A stretch of DNA of 32,443 nucleotides from an uncultured Paracoccaceae bacterium (GTDB lineage Bacteria > Pseudomonadota > Alphaproteobacteria > Rhodobacterales > Rhodobacteraceae): assembly GCA_938005545.1 (NCBI GenBank), contig CALKXV010000030.1:1-32443 (forward strand), given 5' to 3'. The notes below the pieces were generated by a model, which worked only from the letters and a program-made list of their open reading frames with translations, was not told the origin of the DNA and made no database searches. The translations under genes and the position numbers were made by a program. Shown here in pieces: positions 24,749 through 32,443 of the stretch; the first letter of the stretch is position 1, and every line of letters begins with the position of its first letter.

Positions 24749-25291
24749 TTATTGGGACAAACGCAGGCGTTCGACGTACATAAAAGTTTCTTCAATACCG
24801 TTGGGGCCGGGGCGGGTGCCCACATGCACAACGGCGATTTTTCGGGGGTTCAGACGGCGTGCTGCCAAAAGCGTGGTGGTGCTGGTGCGCAAGGCTTCGT
24901 GATTTGCGGGTAGGTCTGTGACCCTTGTGATCCCGATCCGTTCCAAACGGTTCACGATGGCCTTTCCCGCATCCGCTGTGAAATCTCCATCGAATGCGAC
25001 TTCGCAGCGCCGATCCGTTCCGGGGGTCGCTGGCCGCGCAGTTACAGGCGAAGGTGCAGCATCCGTGAAAGGATCAAGGTCGTAAAAGTCGTGGCGGACA
25101 TTGGCGAAGTTAAGCGCCTCAGCTGCTATTGCGGCCGTCATGCGCGGCGAGAAGCAATTCTCGACAAAACCCTGAATGCCAGCACGAGCGTCGGTGGCGG
25201 GCGAACGAGCCTCGCTTGGGCCACCCAAAAATACAAACGCACACACGGCAAGCGAAGGTAAAACCGAACGACTGATGTGATCCGCAGTCAT
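24749..25291 (-). CDS. Secreted protein of unknown function (second of a pair in the suc operon)
   Basis: The 180-residue precursor has a signal peptide (SVLPSLAVCAFVFLGGPSEA). The mature part keeps two cysteines, in FVENCFSPRM and DRRCEVAFDGDF, that could form a disulfide. It ends in a basic beta-rich stretch (RKIAVVHVGTRPGPNG). ATG 25291 overlaps the upstream stop as ATGA, which decides the start over the open frame to 25390. Its pattern (Cys, helix, Cys followed by a hydrophobic strand, then an Ala-rich helix ending in GI) resembles the upstream neighbour, so the two may be distant paralogues. Ten bases separate it from sucD. Confidence 0.72.
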   Translation of the reverse strand: MTADHISRSVLPSLAVCAFVFLGGPSEARSPATDARAGIQGFVENCFSPRMTAAIAAEALNFANVRHDFYDLDPFTDAAPSPVTARPATPGTDRRCEVAFDGDFTADAGKAIVNRLERIGITRVTDLPANHEALRTSTTTLLAARRLNPRKIAVVHVGTRPGPNGIEETFMYVERLRLSQ

Positions 25292-25773
25292 TCTTCTATC
25301 GCCATAATTGCCGCGCCGCGCATGATGCGAAAGTTCACCTTGTCGACAACCCCGAGCCTTACCGGACCGCCCTTGAATTCTCCGATCCAAGCGGTTGTGC
25401 CCCTTTTGGATTTTATCCCCTTAGCATTGGTCAAATCCAACCATGGCTGGATCAGCTCGCGCGCCTCTTTTGGAGTCATTTTGCTAACGCTAACAAGGCA
25501 CCCATCTCGGCGCGCGCTTGTAATGGAAACGCCTGCGATGATGCGTCGCCCATCAAGCGAAAATATCCTCCAGGGAAGTTGAGTGCCCTCGGAACGGAAA
25601 CCTGCCTCTATCAATGCCGCTGCAGTTGCTTGGCTGTCAGGCATAAATTTCGCGCAAATTGCGGCAATTTCCGCAGCGCGTTTCAGATGTTTTTGATCTG
25701 CCGCCTGAGCGACACCGAGTGAAAACACGGCAAGGGTAAATGCCAAGACCGCCAGTTTGGTGACGCGAAACAT
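25288..25773 (-). CDS. Secreted protein of unknown function (first of a pair in the suc operon)
   Basis: The 161-residue precursor starts [20 protein letters not shown], with likely cleavage after AQA at residue 24. The mature protein has one Cys near the start (EIAAICAKFMPDS) and one midway (RDGCLVSVS), then an amphipathic region and a strand-rich end (GTTAWIGEFKGGPVRLGVVD). The ATG shares a base with the sucC stop (TGATG) and the stop overlaps the next start (ATGA). It is therefore made in step with succinyl-CoA synthetase although it is exported. I cannot name a family. Confidence 0.72.
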   Translation of the reverse strand: MFRVTKLAVLAFTLAVFSLGVAQAADQKHLKRAAEIAAICAKFMPDSQATAAALIEAGFRSEGTQLPWRIFSLDGRRIIAGVSITSARRDGCLVSVSKMTPKEARELIQPWLDLTNAKGIKSKRGTTAWIGEFKGGPVRLGVVDKVNFRIMRGAAIMAIEE

Positions 25774-26966
25774 CAGCCTTTAACAGCCTTCACGATCTTC
25801 TCGGCCCCATCTTTCAGGTCATCGGCCGCTATCACATCGACATCGCTTTCGTTGATGATGCGTTTGCCTTCTTCGACATTGGTGCCTTCCAAACGTACAA
25901 CCAAAGGCACTTGAAGGCCAACCTCTTTCACAGCCGCAACCACACCTTCCGCAATCACATCACAGCGCATAATGCCGCCGAAGATATTGACCAAGATGCC
26001 TTTGACCTGTGGATCAGAGGTGATGATCTTGAACGCCTCGGTCACCTTTTCCTTCGTGGCACCGCCGCCGACGTCCAGAAAGTTGGCCGGTTCAGCGCCG
26101 TAAAGCTTGATGATGTCCATCGTCGCCATGGCTAGGCCAGCACCATTGACCATGCAGCCGATTTCACCGTCCAGCGCGATGTAATTCAAATCGTATTTCG
26201 AGGCCTCAAGTTCCTTGGGGTCTTCCTCTGTGGTGTCGCGCAATTCCATGATATCGGGATGGCGGTACAGCGCGTTGGAATCGAAGCCCATTTTGGCATC
26301 AAGGCACTTCAGATCGCCTTTGTTGTCGACGATCAACGGGTTGATCTCCAACATCTCCATGTCCTTGGACACGAACAGATCATAAAGCTGACCCATCAAT
26401 TTGACGCATTGCTTGACCTGCGCACCGCTCAACCCCAAAGCAAACGCAATGCGACGACCGTGAAACGCTTGATAGCCCGTGGCCGGATCGACGCTGAACG
26501 ACAGGATTTTCTCGGGCGTGCTTTCGGCCACCTCTTCGATGTCCATGCCGCCTTCGGTCGAGGCAACGAAGCTGATGCGGCTTGTCGCGCGATCCACCAG
26601 TATGGCCAGATACATCTCGGTTTCGATGCCAGAGCCGTCTTCGATATAGATGCGGTTGACTTGCTTGCCCGCGTCGCCGGTCTGTTTGGTGACCAGAGTG
26701 CGACCCAACATGCGTTTGGCTTCTGCGGCGGCTTCTTCCACCGACTTTGTGATTCGCACACCACCCTGCTCGCCCGCGTCGGCCTCCTTAAAGGTGCCTT
26801 TGCCGCGTCCGCCTGCGTGAATTTGCGCTTTGATGACCCAAACAGGCCCGTCCATTGCGCCTGCGGCGGTCTTGGCTTCCTCGGCACGAAGGACAACGCG
26901 CCCGTCCGCAACCGGCGCACCATGATCGCGCAGCAATCCTTTTGCCTGATACTCGTGGATGTTCAC
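25773..26966 (-). CDS. sucC: Succinyl-CoA synthetase beta subunit
   Basis: The nucleotide-binding partner of SucD has 397 residues, a normal length. The ATP-grasp domain begins [20 protein letters not shown] and contains [18 protein letters not shown] and EINPLIV. The C-terminal CoA ligase half contains [14 protein letters not shown] and [15 protein letters not shown]. The start codon is GTG, with AGGAGG five to six bases upstream. It is the first gene of the suc-lpd run, behind a 310-base control region with a palindromic double operator. Confidence 0.97.
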   Translation of the reverse strand: MNIHEYQAKGLLRDHGAPVADGRVVLRAEEAKTAAGAMDGPVWVIKAQIHAGGRGKGTFKEADAGEQGGVRITKSVEEAAAEAKRMLGRTLVTKQTGDAGKQVNRIYIEDGSGIETEMYLAILVDRATSRISFVASTEGGMDIEEVAESTPEKILSFSVDPATGYQAFHGRRIAFALGLSGAQVKQCVKLMGQLYDLFVSKDMEMLEINPLIVDNKGDLKCLDAKMGFDSNALYRHPDIMELRDTTEEDPKELEASKYDLNYIALDGEIGCMVNGAGLAMATMDIIKLYGAEPANFLDVGGGATKEKVTEAFKIITSDPQVKGILVNIFGGIMRCDVIAEGVVAAVKEVGLQVPLVVRLEGTNVEEGKRIINESDVDVIAADDLKDGAEKIVKAVKG

Positions 26967-27067
26967 TAGGGCCTCCTGATGCTTGCACCTTTGAGCCGGT
27001 TGACACCAAAAAAGTGAATAAAGAAATGCTAGTCATGTGTTTATGAAGAATTTTAGCCAAAAAAGTT

Positions 27068-27107
27068 ACATTTGTGATCACATGAAAAATTGTGTGATCA
27101 CAAATGT
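27068..27107. promoter_or_regulatory. Twin palindromic operator upstream of sucC
   Basis: ACATTTGTGATCACA at 27068-27082 and TGTGATCACAAATGT at 27093-27107 are exact reverse complements around a ten-base spacer. Each arm contains the self-palindrome TGTGATCACA (27073-27082 and 27093-27102). The two centres are 20 bp apart, about two helical turns, so two dimers could bind on the same face. The half-sites abut without the six-base gap of CRP/FNR sites, so another regulator family is more likely. Confidence 0.7.
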
Positions 27108-27223
27108 GCACCGAAAGCTGGCGACGTGATTCTTCATGGTGAGTTGGTGTGCCGAGGTGGCAAAGCCGTTCGGACCAGAATTGGTCAACAAGCGGTTAAA
27201 TAGGGGCTTACAGGAATTGGGTG

Positions 27224-27257
27224 GGCCAAGCGCGCACATTGAAAGCCGCACTTGGCC
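27224..27257 (-). terminator. Hairpin downstream of mdh
   Basis: GGCCAAG at 27224-27230 and CTTGGCC at 27251-27257 pair perfectly, and three or four more inner pairs form after one mismatch. It begins about 20 bases after the mdh stop. No T tract follows on the minus strand, so it may be an mRNA 3' end protector rather than a full terminator. Confidence 0.45.
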
Positions 27258-27276
27258 AAAATATGGTGTTTAAGGT

Positions 27277-28309
<1,033 letters not shown>

Positions 28310-28460
28310 GAGAAAGGCCATTAAAAGGAGATATTGTGAGATTGCGTGTTGACCTCAAAATTGGCGGATGAGATCGCTGAAAGGCCGGTTCGCACCGCCT
28401 GGCATTGATCCGCACCCGCTTTTGACAGGCACCTTTAACGGCTATTCGCCGGTTAAATGT

Positions 28461-28495
28461 CCGATCTGATATAAGAGCCGTTCCGTTCAGATCGG
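28461..28495. promoter_or_regulatory. Perfect inverted repeat upstream of mdh
   Basis: CCGATCTGA at 28461-28469 and TCAGATCGG at 28487-28495 are exact complements around 17 bases. The position, about 220 bases before mdh, suits a distal operator or an RNA hairpin. Confidence 0.4.
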
Positions 28496-28597
28496 CCCGC
28501 AAACGCCAATAGACGGCTATTTCCAGTGTGTATTATCAGTCCCTCGCGAGCCCATTGCGAGATCAGTAGAGAAGCTTATCACGCGAACCAATCTGTA

Positions 28598-28631
28598 AAA
28601 CCCCGTAAAAATAATAGCTTCACAGGGGTTT
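28598..28631 (-). terminator. Hairpin terminator of the gene ending at 28669
   Basis: On the minus strand AAACCCC (28631-28625) pairs with GGGGTTT (28604-28598), with a 20-base loop and one further T. It lies about 38 bases after the stop of the small secreted protein gene. Confidence 0.55.
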
Positions 28632-28668
28632 CAATCCACCCGGTTATAGCCGAGCAGCAATCTAACGA

Positions 28669-28977
28669 TTAGCTGCGGATGCCGGCAGGTTCGATCGGTT
28701 CTTCCAGATTCTCGAACGATTGACCGCTGGCGACCAGGCAAGTGATGCCGTTCGGCGACGTGACCGTGATTGTCCATGTGCCGGTTTCCAGCGATGCGTA
28801 AACTTCGACAACCCGCCCCTTTGGCGCCATGCCAATCGACTGGCGGCTTTCGCCATATTTCTCGGACAGACGTTCGACGACCTGGTCTCGGTTACTGCAA
28901 TTCTGACCCTGAGCCAGGGATGCCGTCGGAAAAATCGCGGCTGCGGCGAGTGCAAGGACGGCTAGCTTGAGTTTCAT
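28669..28977 (-). CDS. Small secreted protein of unknown function
   Basis: The 102-residue precursor has a clear signal peptide (KLKLAVLALAAAAIFPTASL, cleavage after LAQ or SLA). The mature domain of about 78 residues contains two Cys (QNCSNRDQVVERLSEKYGE and GITCLVASGQ) that could form a disulfide, with a beta-rich centre (RVVEVYASLETGTWTITVTS). The start at ATG 28977 has AAAGG six bases upstream. The longer frame to 29058 would bury the signal peptide. A small GGAGG/CCTCC hairpin lies in the leader at 28991-29007. It is divergent from the mcl2-like gene. No function can be given. Confidence 0.75.
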   Translation of the reverse strand: MKLKLAVLALAAAAIFPTASLAQGQNCSNRDQVVERLSEKYGESRQSIGMAPKGRVVEVYASLETGTWTITVTSPNGITCLVASGQSFENLEEPIEPAGIRS

Positions 28978-29205
28978 CTCAGACCTTTCCGGAGGCAATT
29001 TACCTCCTTGGCTGCGAGTCCCGATTTTCAGAACTCCATTGACCCAAGGTGAGAACATAACAAGAATATGTGGTTAACGGCCCGAACGATCATCCTAAAA
29101 ATTTGCAAGGCCCTGATAGAAGGGGATTCTCTGTCGCAGGTCTTGCGGGTTGCGCAGGCAAGACACTTTGTGCAGGGTCGCGCAAATTTTGTGCTTGAGG
29201 TGAAA

Positions 29206-30063
29206 ATGGCCCTGTCAGAGACGTTGTTCCGGTCAGTTCTCTACATTCCGGGATCAAAAACGCGCGCGTTGGACAAGGCACGCACTCTTGCGGTGGACGC
29301 CGTCATCTTTGATTTGGAAGACGCAGTTGCGCCTGACGAAAAACCCGCCGCCCGCGTTACACTGGCTCAGGAGCTTGGCACAGGCGGATACGGCCATCGT
29401 CACCGCTTGGTCCGCATTAACGGCTTGGACACAACTTGGGGCGCTGACGATGCGCGCGCCGTTGTGGCCATGGACTGCGACGCGGTTCTTTTACCCAAAG
29501 TCGAAAGCGCCGAAGACATTGACGCACTATACACATACGCGCCGAACATGTCGGTCTGGTGCATGATTGAAACGCCGCGCGGCGTTCTGAACGCGCTCGC
29601 TATTGCCGATCATCCGGCTGTCAAAGGATTTATCCTTGGTACAAACGATCTGGCAAAAGACATTGGTTGCGCCACCGGCGGCGACCGTGCGGCGATGATG
29701 GCGGCCCTACAAACAACGCTCATGGCGGCACGCGCGGCCGGAATTGCCTGTGTCGACGGAGTTTTCAACGCCTTTAAGGACGAGGACGGTTTGCGGTTCG
29801 AATGCGAACAGGGTCGCGCCCTTGGAATGGACGGCAAAACCCTGATCCACCCGGCTCAAATCGACATCGCAAATGCAACCTTCGCACCATCCGCAGATCT
29901 GATCGATTTGTCTAAGCGGCAAATCGAGGCCTATGATACTGCCATTGCGCGCGGCGAGGCAGTTGGCGTCGTTGATGGCAAGATCGTCGAAAACCTTCAT
30001 GTCGAGACGGCGCGCGCTGTGCTATCTAAGGCCCAAGCCATCCATGAAAGGGACGCGAAATGA
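29206..30063 (+). CDS. mcl2: CitE-like malyl-CoA enzyme, probably (3S)-malyl-CoA thioesterase (Mcl2)
   Basis: This 285-residue HpcH/HpaI (CitE-like) protein begins FRSVLYIPGSKTRALDKA, has the Mg2+-binding FDLEDAVAPDEKPAAR, the substrate region MIETPRGVLNAL, and ends with a helical C-terminus. In Rhodobacter the ethylmalonyl-CoA pathway uses Mcl1 (malyl-CoA / methylmalyl-CoA lyase) and a paralogue, Mcl2, that hydrolyses malyl-CoA. The short length and position just before mch favour Mcl2. A lyase role cannot be excluded. ATG 29206 follows GAGG; the open frame from 29068 has no support. The stop overlaps the next start as ATGA. Confidence 0.82.
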   Translation: MALSETLFRSVLYIPGSKTRALDKARTLAVDAVIFDLEDAVAPDEKPAARVTLAQELGTGGYGHRHRLVRINGLDTTWGADDARAVVAMDCDAVLLPKVESAEDIDALYTYAPNMSVWCMIETPRGVLNALAIADHPAVKGFILGTNDLAKDIGCATGGDRAAMMAALQTTLMAARAAGIACVDGVFNAFKDEDGLRFECEQGRALGMDGKTLIHPAQIDIANATFAPSADLIDLSKRQIEAYDTAIARGEAVGVVDGKIVENLHVETARAVLSKAQAIHERDAK

Positions 30064-30620
30064 TCTTGTTAATCCTTGGACTGTTCTTCTGGACCTTTGC
30101 GCATGTGTTCAAGCGGTTGGCACCGGAACGCCGGGCCGAAGTCACCAACGAGCTAGGAGAAAGCTCGAAAGGTTTGTTTGCGGCTTTGATCGTAGGATCG
30201 ATTATCTTGATGATCGTTGGCTACAAAGCGGCAGGCGGACCAGTCTGGTGGGGGCGCAGCGGCGCACTTGTCGGGATCAATAACCTTCTGATGCTCTTGG
30301 CGATCTATCTTTTTGCAGCGAGCGGTGCAAAGACGTGGATCACCTCAAAGGTGCGCAATCCGCAGCTGACGGCGTTCAAACTGTGGTGCATCGCGCATCT
30401 ATTGGTGAATGGCGATCTCGCGTCGTTCGTTTTGTTCGGCGGATTGTTGGGCTGGGCTATCTGGCAGGTGATTATTCTAAACCGTGTGACCGAGCGTCCT
30501 GAACCCAAAACGGATTATCCACGCGACAAAGAAATCAAAGCAGCGGTCGCAACTGTCGTTGTCTTTGCGGTGGTCGCCGGTGTCCACGGCTGGCTTGGCT
30601 ATTCGCCGTTCGGGTCGTGA
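30060..30620 (+). CDS. NnrU family membrane protein
   Basis: This 186-residue protein has about five hydrophobic helices (LLILGLFFWTFAHVFKRL, GLFAALIVGSIILMIVGY, VGINNLLMLLAIYLFAA, LVNGDLASFVLFGGLLGWAI and AVATVVVFAVVAGV). Conserved NnrU features are the FAHVFKR start and the His/Asn pair in WCIAHLLVNGDLAS. NnrU was named in nitric-oxide metabolism and related proteins occur in carotenoid pathways (15-cis-zeta-carotene isomerase), but the molecular role here is unknown. It is coupled to the mcl2-like gene by an ATGA overlap and is one base before mch. Confidence 0.87.
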   Translation: MILLILGLFFWTFAHVFKRLAPERRAEVTNELGESSKGLFAALIVGSIILMIVGYKAAGGPVWWGRSGALVGINNLLMLLAIYLFAASGAKTWITSKVRNPQLTAFKLWCIAHLLVNGDLASFVLFGGLLGWAIWQVIILNRVTERPEPKTDYPRDKEIKAAVATVVVFAVVAGVHGWLGYSPFGS

Positions 30621-30621
30621 C

Positions 30622-31650
30622 ATGAAAACCAATTTGGGCAAGTTCTTCGAAGACTATACCGTCGGCGAAACTCTGCATCACGGCGTTCCGCGCACGTTGC
30701 GGGGTGGCGAAAAGGCACTCTATCACGCACTTTATCCCGCGCGCCACGCGATCTATTCGTCCGAGGAATTCGCCCGCAGTTGCGGTCTGGCCGACCCCTT
30801 CGACGATATGATCACCTTCCACACGGTCTTTGGTAAAACGGTTCCCGATGTCTCGCTCAATGCGGTGGCCAATCTGGGCTATGCCGAAGGACGCTGGCTG
30901 AAACCGGTCTATCCCGGCGACACGATCACGGCGTCTTCCGAAGTGATTGGGGTCAAACAGAACTCCAACGGTAAAACCGGCGTCGTCTGGGTGCGCACGA
31001 CAGGACAGAACGGCAAAGGCGATGCCGTTTTGGAATACGTGCGCTGGGTCATGGTGCGCAAACGCGACGCTGACGCCCCGGTACCCGAAACGGTGATCCC
31101 TGACTTGGCACCCGCTTTGACGCCCGATCAACTGGTGATCCCAAAGGGCCTGAGTTTTGCAGACTACGACTTTGCGCTCGCTGGCGAACCTCACCGCTTG
31201 GGCGATTACACCATCGGCGAAACCATCGACCACGTTGACCGCGTCACAGTGGAAGAAGCCGAACACATGATGGCCACGCGTCTGTGGCAAAACACCGCCA
31301 AAGTACACTTTGATGCCACCAACCGCGACGACGGCAAACGTTTGATCTACGGCGGCCACGTGATCTCCATGGCGCGCGCCCTGTCGTTCAATGGGCTGGC
31401 CAACGCCCAAATGATTGTCGGGTTGAACGGCGGTAGCCACACCAGCCCTTTGTTCGCAGGCGACACGATCTGTGGATGGTCCGAAGTGCTGGACAAAGCC
31501 GAAACCACCGCACCCGGCGTCGGAGCCATCCGCCTTCGGTTGGTGGCCCATAAACCCGAAGCAGCCCCATTCACATTAAAGACAGACAACGGAAAATACG
31601 CCCCCGGAGTGCTTTTGGATCTCGACTACTGGGCCCTAATGCCGGTGTAG
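30622..31650 (+). CDS. mch: Mesaconyl-CoA hydratase (beta-methylmalyl-CoA dehydratase)
   Basis: This 342-residue enzyme interconverts mesaconyl-CoA and beta-methylmalyl-CoA in the ethylmalonyl-CoA pathway of acetyl-CoA assimilation. It carries two MaoC-like hot-dog domains. The second has the hydratase-like sequence VHFDATNRDD and RLIYGGHVISMARALSFNGL. The N-terminus MKTNLGKFFEDYTVGETLHH, the segment FGKTVPDVSLNAVANLGYA and the end LDLDYWALMP agree closely with the Rhodobacter enzyme as I remember it. It is the last gene of the mcl2-nnrU-mch unit. A 12-bp perfect palindrome (31666-31677) follows the stop. Confidence 0.93.
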   Translation: MKTNLGKFFEDYTVGETLHHGVPRTLRGGEKALYHALYPARHAIYSSEEFARSCGLADPFDDMITFHTVFGKTVPDVSLNAVANLGYAEGRWLKPVYPGDTITASSEVIGVKQNSNGKTGVVWVRTTGQNGKGDAVLEYVRWVMVRKRDADAPVPETVIPDLAPALTPDQLVIPKGLSFADYDFALAGEPHRLGDYTIGETIDHVDRVTVEEAEHMMATRLWQNTAKVHFDATNRDDGKRLIYGGHVISMARALSFNGLANAQMIVGLNGGSHTSPLFAGDTICGWSEVLDKAETTAPGVGAIRLRLVAHKPEAAPFTLKTDNGKYAPGVLLDLDYWALMPV

Positions 31651-31692
31651 TGGAATGGGTTGATTTCCAACGTTGGAGTTCCGCTATGCGGA

Positions 31693-31850
31693 GAGGCTGT
31701 GTGAAAACTCTCCGTCAATGAAATTTGGGAGAACGTAATTCGCGCAAGAAATGTTTTCACGAACGGTGTCCTAACATGGCTATGCCACACGGTCACAACC
31801 AGAATAATTTTCTTAGGCGCGGGATGAATTTCGAGTTTTCACACAGCCTC
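31693..31850. mobile_element. 158-bp MITE with 18-bp terminal inverted repeats and target duplication
   Basis: GAGGCTGTGTGAAAACTC at 31693-31710 and its exact complement at 31833-31850 bound a non-coding element. CGGA flanks it on both sides (31689-31692 and 31851-31854), a four-base target duplication. Inside the ends an imperfect second repeat is visible (AATTCGCGC...AAGAAA against the right-hand complement). The termini resemble those of IS5- or IS1182-type elements, so a full-length relative would have to move it. It sits between the ends of two convergent genes. Confidence 0.8.
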
Positions 31851-31870
31851 CGGACAAAGCGGACGGTTGA

Positions 31871-32302
31871 CTAATTGTCTCCAAGGGTTGGCGGTAGTAA
31901 GCTAGTGCCACCCTCCAACAGTGGATTGTCCGGAAGCCGCTGCCATTCTGGCAATGGAGTTGGAGTTGGCTGAGGGCGCTCCATAACGGGAAACTCGCTT
32001 TCCCATAGTCCGCCCCAAGCGACACCGCATTCGCTAAGCGCTTCCACTACTTCCGACGGCACGTAAACTGGAGGGAAATGCTCGGAACTGTCCTCTCCAT
32101 CTTCCAATTCGTATGCAACCCAATCAGTTGATGAGCCTTCCAGAATAAGCCCCCAAGCAAATCCCGGCAGGGGCAATCCGTGTACGAAAAAAAAGCCTTC
32201 TATAAATTGAAGTCGGTAATCTTCCTGCAGAGTTTCAATGTCTGCGAACGCCAAATCACGCTTATCACTTTTGAGTTCTTCGTTCGTAGCGTTGATACAA
32301 GA
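31871..32302 (-). pseudogene. Unknown gene, 5' end removed by an IS66-type insertion
   Basis: The surviving part gives about 143 residues, starting near SCINATNEELKSDKRDLAF. It contains the aromatic-rich FIEGFFFVHGLPLPGFAWGL, an acidic stretch (YELEDGEDSSEHFPP), and a Pro-rich C-terminus. I do not recognise a family. The frame continues by chance through the IS66 end to 32428, but everything before residue 43 of that frame is IS sequence, so the native start is lost or lies beyond the element. The 3' end is intact and lies 20 bases from the MITE. Confidence 0.7.
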
Positions 32303-32443
32303 GTAAGCGTCCGGTCTGGCCGCCCTACGACACGGCTTTCCAGGGCAGTAGATCATCGACACGGTTGATTTTGTAGTCCGGGATGCGGGCGAGAGTGTCG
32401 GCGAGCCATGCCTGTGGATCAATGCCATTGAGTTTGGCGGTTT
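32303..32443 (-). mobile_element. End of an IS66-family element, cut by the window edge
   Basis: GTAAGCGTCCGG at 32303-32314 matches the terminal repeat of IS66 elements, and the adjoining minus-strand frame encodes the end of an IS66 transposase. The outer flank 32295-32302 (ATACAAGA) would be one copy of an eight-base target duplication; the other copy lies outside the window. Confidence 0.78.
32325..32443 (-). CDS. IS66-family transposase TnpC, C-terminal fragment (runs off the window)
   Basis: The minus strand reads in frame from the window edge to a TAG at 32327-32325. The peptide TAKLNGIDPQAWLADTLARI followed by PDYKINRVDDLLPW and KAVS is the typical C-terminus of IS66 TnpC (the IS66_C type). 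Only about 39 residues are in view, so nothing can be said about the catalytic domain or the accessory tnpA and tnpB genes. Confidence 0.82.
   Translation of the reverse strand, partial: TAKLNGIDPQAWLADTLARIPDYKINRVDDLLPWKAVS

Larger units (their letters stand above)
26967..27276 (-). promoter_or_regulatory. Control region of the suc operon, no gene
   Basis: This 310-base gap between mdh and sucC contains the sucC ribosome-binding site, an A+T-rich stretch at about 27003-27072, the double operator at 27068-27107, a small inverted repeat GACCA/TGGTC at about 27173-27186, and a post-mdh hairpin at 27224-27257. I could not fix a -35/-10 pair with confidence; TAAAAT at 27055-27050 is one -10 candidate, which would put the operator near -35. 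Confidence 0.6.

Noticed and set aside
27073-27102. CRP/FNR-type sites.
   Set aside because: The TGTGA and TCACA halves abut within each site, whereas CRP needs six bases between them. No FNR-type TTGAT-N4-ATCAA is present.
4546-27183. The shared 11-mer GACCAGAATTG at 4546 and 27173 as a common regulatory site.
   Set aside because: Many 11-base matches are expected by chance within 32 kb, and the surrounding symmetry differs between the two places.
28336-28371. An 11-codon plus-strand frame starting with GTG behind AAAAGGAG, a possible leader peptide.
   Set aside because: It is not followed by an attenuator or a nearby plus-strand gene, has no run of regulatory codons, and lies antisense to the mdh leader. 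Chance is more likely.

Overview
The window looks like a chromosomal segment of a marine Rhodobacteraceae bacterium (Roseobacter group, Alphaproteobacteria). The evidence is a free-standing F0 ATP synthase operon with split b and b' subunits and no F1 genes beside it, an mdh / sucCDAB / lpd cluster carrying small accessory genes, the ethylmalonyl-CoA pathway genes mcl2-like and mch, the lysC / ptsP neighbourhood, and several short secreted proteins typical of that group. Mobile DNA is frequent at the edges. The window starts on the first base of an IS407-type element and ends inside an IS66-type element, so both ends may be repeat-limited contig ends. A genus such as Octadecabacter is possible, but the sequence alone does not decide this.

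Layout. 1-1740: an intact IS3-family (IS407 group) element with a programmed -1 frameshift, then a chimeric transposase remnant (IS21 IstA start joined to an IS30 end). 1756-4411: atpI-atpB-atpE-atpF'-atpF, closed by a hairpin terminator. 4602-6118: two secreted PepSY proteins with extreme Asp-rich tails and a membrane-anchored LuxR-type regulator, the least explained module here. 6115-8898 (minus): lipoprotein, pth, a DUF2332 protein and a DUF2237 protein. 9075-12363: a small secreted protein, a flavin-dependent halogenase, a class III sirtuin and a PCu(A)C copper chaperone. 12511-16786: lysC, a GST and ptsP (EI-Ntr).

16793-28239 (all minus): mdh, then an operon running sucC - two secreted proteins - sucD - unknown protein - sucA - odhB - MAPEG protein - lpd. 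These encode succinyl-CoA synthetase, the 2-oxoglutarate dehydrogenase complex and malate dehydrogenase, so most of the oxidative TCA branch is together. A 40-bp palindromic double operator lies upstream of sucC. 28669-31650: a small secreted protein (minus), then mcl2-like, nnrU-like and mch (plus), which link acetyl-CoA assimilation to the TCA cycle. 31693-32443: a 158-bp MITE with a target-site duplication, a gene broken by an IS66 insertion, and the IS66 end.

Genes are tightly packed. Three convergent pairs overlap by the same four bases (TTAG), and several co-directional pairs share stop/start bases (ATGA, TTGA, TGATG, TAGTG), indicating translational coupling. No tRNA, rRNA or CRISPR array was seen.
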